This document shows positions 60,730 through 64,000 of a stretch of DNA of 64,000 bases, one piece after another. This stretch comes from Candidatus Bathyarchaeota archaeon (lineage in GTDB: Archaea > Thermoproteota > Bathyarchaeia > Bathyarchaeales > Bathycorpusculaceae): contig PLTA01000024.1 in NCBI GenBank assembly GCA_003164295.1, positions 62,001-126,000 on the forward strand, read 5' to 3'. The translations under genes and the position numbers were made by a program. Positions within the stretch are counted from its first letter, which is position 1; each line of letters opens with the position of its first letter. Under the pieces are notes generated by a model, which saw nothing but the letters and a program-made list of their open reading frames with translations, had not been told where the DNA came from and ran no database searches.

Positions 60730-62322
60730 TTAATTTTGTTTTTGGCGTTGCAGGATCTTCATTAGTTTTTCTAAGAGACTTATTAGTGAATTTAATGGGT
60801 TTCGAAGGAATCCAAGTCCATTTGAGATTTCTCGAAGATTACTTATGTCTGCAGCGTTCACGGTTCTTGTGATTAATGCCGCGGGAACTAAGACTATTAC
60901 GAACGCAAATATGCCTATAGATAGTTTTATTGGATTTGAAAATGCAAGTTCCGAGATCAAAACATAGGTTAAAATGGCGGCTAAGGCAGAAGAAAGCATA
61001 ATTTTGCCTGAAGATACCCAGTCTACTGACACATCGAACTTGTTCTTTATGAAGCGTAAACTAATGAATAAGCCTGGAAGACTAACTGTTAACGAAGTTA
61101 CAATTAACCCTATGACGCCAAAGTTAGATATTAAAATGAAACTTAATGGAAAACCGATAGCGGCTGTAAGAATAGATATTTTCAAATTAAAATTAGTGTG
61201 CCCTTGTCCATTTATCAAGTTGCCTACACTTAGATTGCCCAAAGCTGTATAAAGATAGGTTATTGACAACAAAGCCAAAAACAAAGGCGCTTGCTCATAT
61301 CTATCTTGGAATATGGTGCGTATTGCGGGTTGCGAAAGGACCATGACCATAGCGGTAACTGGTACGACAATAAAAGATGCGTATTTTACTGAATATTGAA
61401 AAATATTTCCAAAAAGTGCTTTGTCTTTTTGGGCATCAAGCTTAGAGAATGCAGGAAATAACATTGTGGTTACTGGAGTTGCAAAGAACGTAATTAAAAC
61501 AACGAAATTTAATGCTACACTATAATTTCCAATTACAGCGTTGTTTGAAACATAGATTGCGAGAATAAAGCTATAGAATTGAACTAAGAAACCCAATATA
61601 ATAGCTCCGATTGAAACGGGAAGTCCATATTTTAACATTGTTTTGGTTGTTGCGATGATTTCTAGTTTTGTGTGGGTGGATTTGGGTAAAGATCGATATA
61701 TTGTAAACATAAGAAGCACACTGGTTAATCCTGCAATTGACGTGGCTATAGAGAAACCTGTAACTGCTCCTATAGTGCCGAAACCAAACAGAACAAGTGC
61801 GAGGATCAGTATTGTTTTCGCTGTTGAATGAACTATTAGCATGATGCTGTTTAGATGCATTGTTTCCATACCTGTATAAGCAGCTGTTGCAGCGTTCATT
61901 AGTGCACCCGCCAAAACGGTAATAGAGATTATTTGAAGAAGAGGAGCAATAGTTGGACGATTAAAAGTTGCAGCTATGAAACCAGAGAGAAAAAAAGTAA
62001 GAACAGAAAGCAATAAGCCCAAAATTATCTCAAACACTAAGCCTGAAACAAAAATTCCTTTTATTTTGTCTGTGTTATTTTGGCTGTTGTATTGTGCTGA
62101 GTATCTAATCATGGCTGAGTTTATTCCCCAGTCGCGAAAAGTTGAAATCAGAGCTGGCGCCGAAAGAGCAATGGTGTATAAACCATAGTTGCCTGCCCCC
62201 AAAAGCCTAGCTATAATTATGGTACCTACCGCAGAGATCAATGTGGAAACAACTAAACCCCATAAAAGGTGAAACCCTCCTTTTGCCGAAACTCTTGCCA
62301 TCTCTGTAGTTTTAGTTGCCAT
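60730..62322 (-). CDS. Oligosaccharide flippase (Wzx-like, MATE/MVF fold)
   Basis: The 530-residue membrane protein has about 14 helices. The N-terminal signature ARVSAKGGFHLLWGLVVSTL, ARLLGAGNYGLYTIALS and FRDWGINSAMIRYSAQ match polysaccharide biosynthesis exporters. It would flip lipid-linked sugar units, probably containing rhamnose from the neighbouring operon, across the membrane. It is on the same strand as the sugar genes but separated by 440 bases. Confidence 0.9.
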   Translation of the reverse strand: MATKTTEMARVSAKGGFHLLWGLVVSTLISAVGTIIIARLLGAGNYGLYTIALSAPALISTFRDWGINSAMIRYSAQYNSQNNTDKIKGIFVSGLVFEIILGLLLSVLTFFLSGFIAATFNRPTIAPLLQIISITVLAGALMNAATAAYTGMETMHLNSIMLIVHSTAKTILILALVLFGFGTIGAVTGFSIATSIAGLTSVLLMFTIYRSLPKSTHTKLEIIATTKTMLKYGLPVSIGAIILGFLVQFYSFILAIYVSNNAVIGNYSVALNFVVLITFFATPVTTMLFPAFSKLDAQKDKALFGNIFQYSVKYASFIVVPVTAMVMVLSQPAIRTIFQDRYEQAPLFLALLSITYLYTALGNLSVGNLINGQGHTNFNLKISILTAAIGFPLSFILISNFGVIGLIVTSLTVSLPGLFISLRFIKNKFDVSVDWVSSGKIMLSSALAAILTYVLISELAFSNPIKLSIGIFAFVIVLVPAALITRTVNAADISNLREISNGLGFLRNPLNSLISLLEKLMKILQRQKQN

Positions 62323-62598
62323 ATTTTTTCCAGATCTGTTGGAACTGAGTTAATTGTGTCTGTCTAGATGTGTTTATCAATTTTGGTTGAAATAGGAGGC
62401 GTTAATTGTTTGCTGCTTTTCAGTTTAGGTTTGTTATTTAGATTTTTGAGGTTAGATTAAGCCGATGGTACAGTTTCAACTGCCATTTGAATTTTCTTTC
62501 AATTGCAAATTGCGGATGCATTGTCAAGATTGAACGAATAAGAAATAAAGGTTAGTAATGCCCGATTTTTTGGCTGGCTAATGTTTTCCGTTTTTGGT

Positions 62599-63951
62599 TT
62601 ATTTCCCTAGTCCTATAGCAGTGAACTTAAGTTTTTTGCTGTATATTTCGGGGTTGTATATGCGCCTGCCATCAATTAGTATGGGCTGTTTCATGTTTTT
62701 TGCGAAGTCGTCGGGTATGAGTTTTTTGAATTCTTCCCATTCTGTCACGAGGATGGAAGCGTCTGCGTTTTTGATGCAGTTAATTGCTGAAGAAGCGTAA
62801 TTGATTTTGTTTTGGAAAATAGTTTTTGCCATATTCATGGCTACTGGGTCGTAAACATTTATTTTGGCGCCTTCTTTTAGCAGTTGGTTTACTATGGGGA
62901 TAACGCGGGCTTCTCGCATGTCATCAGTGTCAGGTTTGAAAGCTAAACCCAATATAGCAATAGTTTTTCCTTCCAACTGGCCCAGTTCTTGTTTACAGAA
63001 CTCTACTGCTTTTAATGGTTGAGTGTGGTTTAGATTTTCAACTGAATCTAAGAGTTCCGGATTGTAGCCAAAGGCTTTTGAACAAGCGATCAGCGCTTTT
63101 ACGTCTTTGGGAAAACACGAGCCTCCGTAACCTAACCCAGCATCTAAAAAGAGGGAACCAATGCGTTTATCGAGCCCCATTGCTGTGGCTACGGTTTTGA
63201 CGTCTGCACCAGGAATTTTTTCACATATATTGGCTATTGTATTGATGAAACTGATTTTTGTGGCAAGCATAGCATTGCTAGCGTATTTTATGAGCTCAGC
63301 GGTTGCGAGGCTAGTTCGTATGATTGGAGGAGTTTTAGGATGGTAGAATTCTTTGTAAAGTTCTTCTATAATGTCGCCTGATTTTTTGTCATAAGATCCC
63401 ACAACAACGCGGTCGGCGTTGAAAGTGTCTTGGAAAGCGCTACCTTGGCGGAGAAACTCGGGATTCATGCACAAACTGAAGTCGTCCCCACATGTTTTTT
63501 TAGATTGATCTTCCAAGTTGGGTTTAACAGTATTTTGCGAGGTACCTGGAACAACAGTGCTTTTTACTACTACAACGTGGTAGCTGCTTTTTTGGCCGAG
63601 CGCTTTCCCTATGTCACGCGATACGGTTTCGATGTATTTGAGGTCTATACTGCCGTCCGGTTTGCTGGGGGTTCCAACAGCTATGTAAGTGATATCGGTT
63701 TCTAGAACCGCGTTTTGGGTTTGATTAGCTAAACATTTCAATTGACCATTGTTAATGGTTTGCTTAAGCATCTTGGGCAAGTTTGGTTCATGAAACGGCG
63801 GAACACCTTCATTAATTTTCGCAACTTTGTTTGTGTCTACATCGGAGGATATAACTTTGAAACCTTTGCTGGCAAATCCAACAGCGGTACATAATCCAAC
63901 ATAGCCGACACCTATTACGGAGATTTTTGGCTTTTCTACCATCACATCCAC
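62599..63951 (-). CDS. UDP-glucose/UDP-sugar 6-dehydrogenase
   Basis: The 450-residue protein of the UDP-Glc/GDP-Man dehydrogenase family has NAD site ISVIGVGYVGLCTAVGFA near residue 10, VVKSTVVPGTSQ near 128, LIKYASNAMLATKISFINT near 215, catalytic cysteine in GYGGSCFPKDVKAL near 270 and AFKPDTDDMREA near 335. It makes a UDP-uronic acid for surface glycans or the AglM-type N-glycan pathway. ATG 63942 is an alternative start. It shares a strand with the flippase and rhamnose genes. Confidence 0.93.
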   Translation of the reverse strand: MDVMVEKPKISVIGVGYVGLCTAVGFASKGFKVISSDVDTNKVAKINEGVPPFHEPNLPKMLKQTINNGQLKCLANQTQNAVLETDITYIAVGTPSKPDGSIDLKYIETVSRDIGKALGQKSSYHVVVVKSTVVPGTSQNTVKPNLEDQSKKTCGDDFSLCMNPEFLRQGSAFQDTFNADRVVVGSYDKKSGDIIEELYKEFYHPKTPPIIRTSLATAELIKYASNAMLATKISFINTIANICEKIPGADVKTVATAMGLDKRIGSLFLDAGLGYGGSCFPKDVKALIACSKAFGYNPELLDSVENLNHTQPLKAVEFCKQELGQLEGKTIAILGLAFKPDTDDMREARVIPIVNQLLKEGAKINVYDPVAMNMAKTIFQNKINYASSAINCIKNADASILVTEWEEFKKLIPDDFAKNMKQPILIDGRRIYNPEIYSKKLKFTAIGLGK

Positions 63952-64000
63952 CTCAATACTGGAATATCTGTTTACAGTTCACGCCGAATATAACACATTC

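Overview
The window is archaeal. It carries a TATA-binding protein, the uL10-uL1-uL11-Spt5-SecE cluster, an eL31-eL39-PDCD5-eS19 cluster, RNase P component 4, archaeal D-aminoacyl-tRNA deacylase, an aLhr-type helicase, TrmB and winged-helix regulators, many TTG starts and short-leader promoters with TATA boxes. The mix (rhamnose pathway, PAS histidine kinase, eL39/eL31 cluster, moderate GC) best fits the TACK side of the Archaea, most likely Bathyarchaeia. That placement is an inference; no rRNA is present.

Layout. 0-11.7 kb: end of an agmatine deiminase, a broken aldo/keto reductase, tRNA-Arg(UCU), a broken DUF996 protein, a PP-loop tRNA thiolation enzyme, a GT2 glycosyltransferase, an AlkD-like glycosylase, an RHH regulator pair, a methylthiotransferase, cysS and a lipoate ligase. 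12-20.7 kb: a coupled operon prs-trmG10-rnz, interrupted between trmG10 and rnz by a ~4.9 kb island of small zinc-ribbon and unknown ORFs, an hsdM fragment and an orphan histidine kinase. The island's right edge carries a diverged second copy of the trmG10 3' end, still coupled to rnz. 20.7-25 kb: decayed sequence, a TrmB regulator, a phosphatase and a methyltransferase. 25-38.6 kb: aLhr, two tandem signal peptidases, tbp, pyrE, a LarA-like protein, the ribosomal/Spt5/SecE operon and dtdA. 38.7-50.6 kb: an atypical transcarbamoylase, small membrane and stress-type proteins, ilvC, a RecA-fold protein lacking a P-loop lysine, an ArsB-type permease, a ThiF-like E1 and an ArsR-type regulator sharing an operator with a neighbouring promoter. 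50.6-56.7 kb: a decayed DUF1089 gene, a frameshifted DNA ligase, the translation cluster and a cupredoxin. 56.7-64 kb: dTDP-rhamnose genes, a flippase and a UDP-sugar dehydrogenase for surface polysaccharide.

Two things stand out. First, four copies of an unrecognised repeat (21.4, 53.2, 53.4 and 56.6 kb). Each has a tandem array of degenerate units with a strict ~10-bp period whose unit sequence differs at every locus, followed by a conserved ~60-nt segment starting ACCTGCAA. Second, the island that splits trmG10 from rnz and leaves a second gene end behind.

A caution: at least six genes are broken by single-base shifts, several at homopolymers, including the DNA ligase. Some are probably sequence errors. 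Others (DUF1089, VWA, hsdM) carry several independent lesions and look truly dead.
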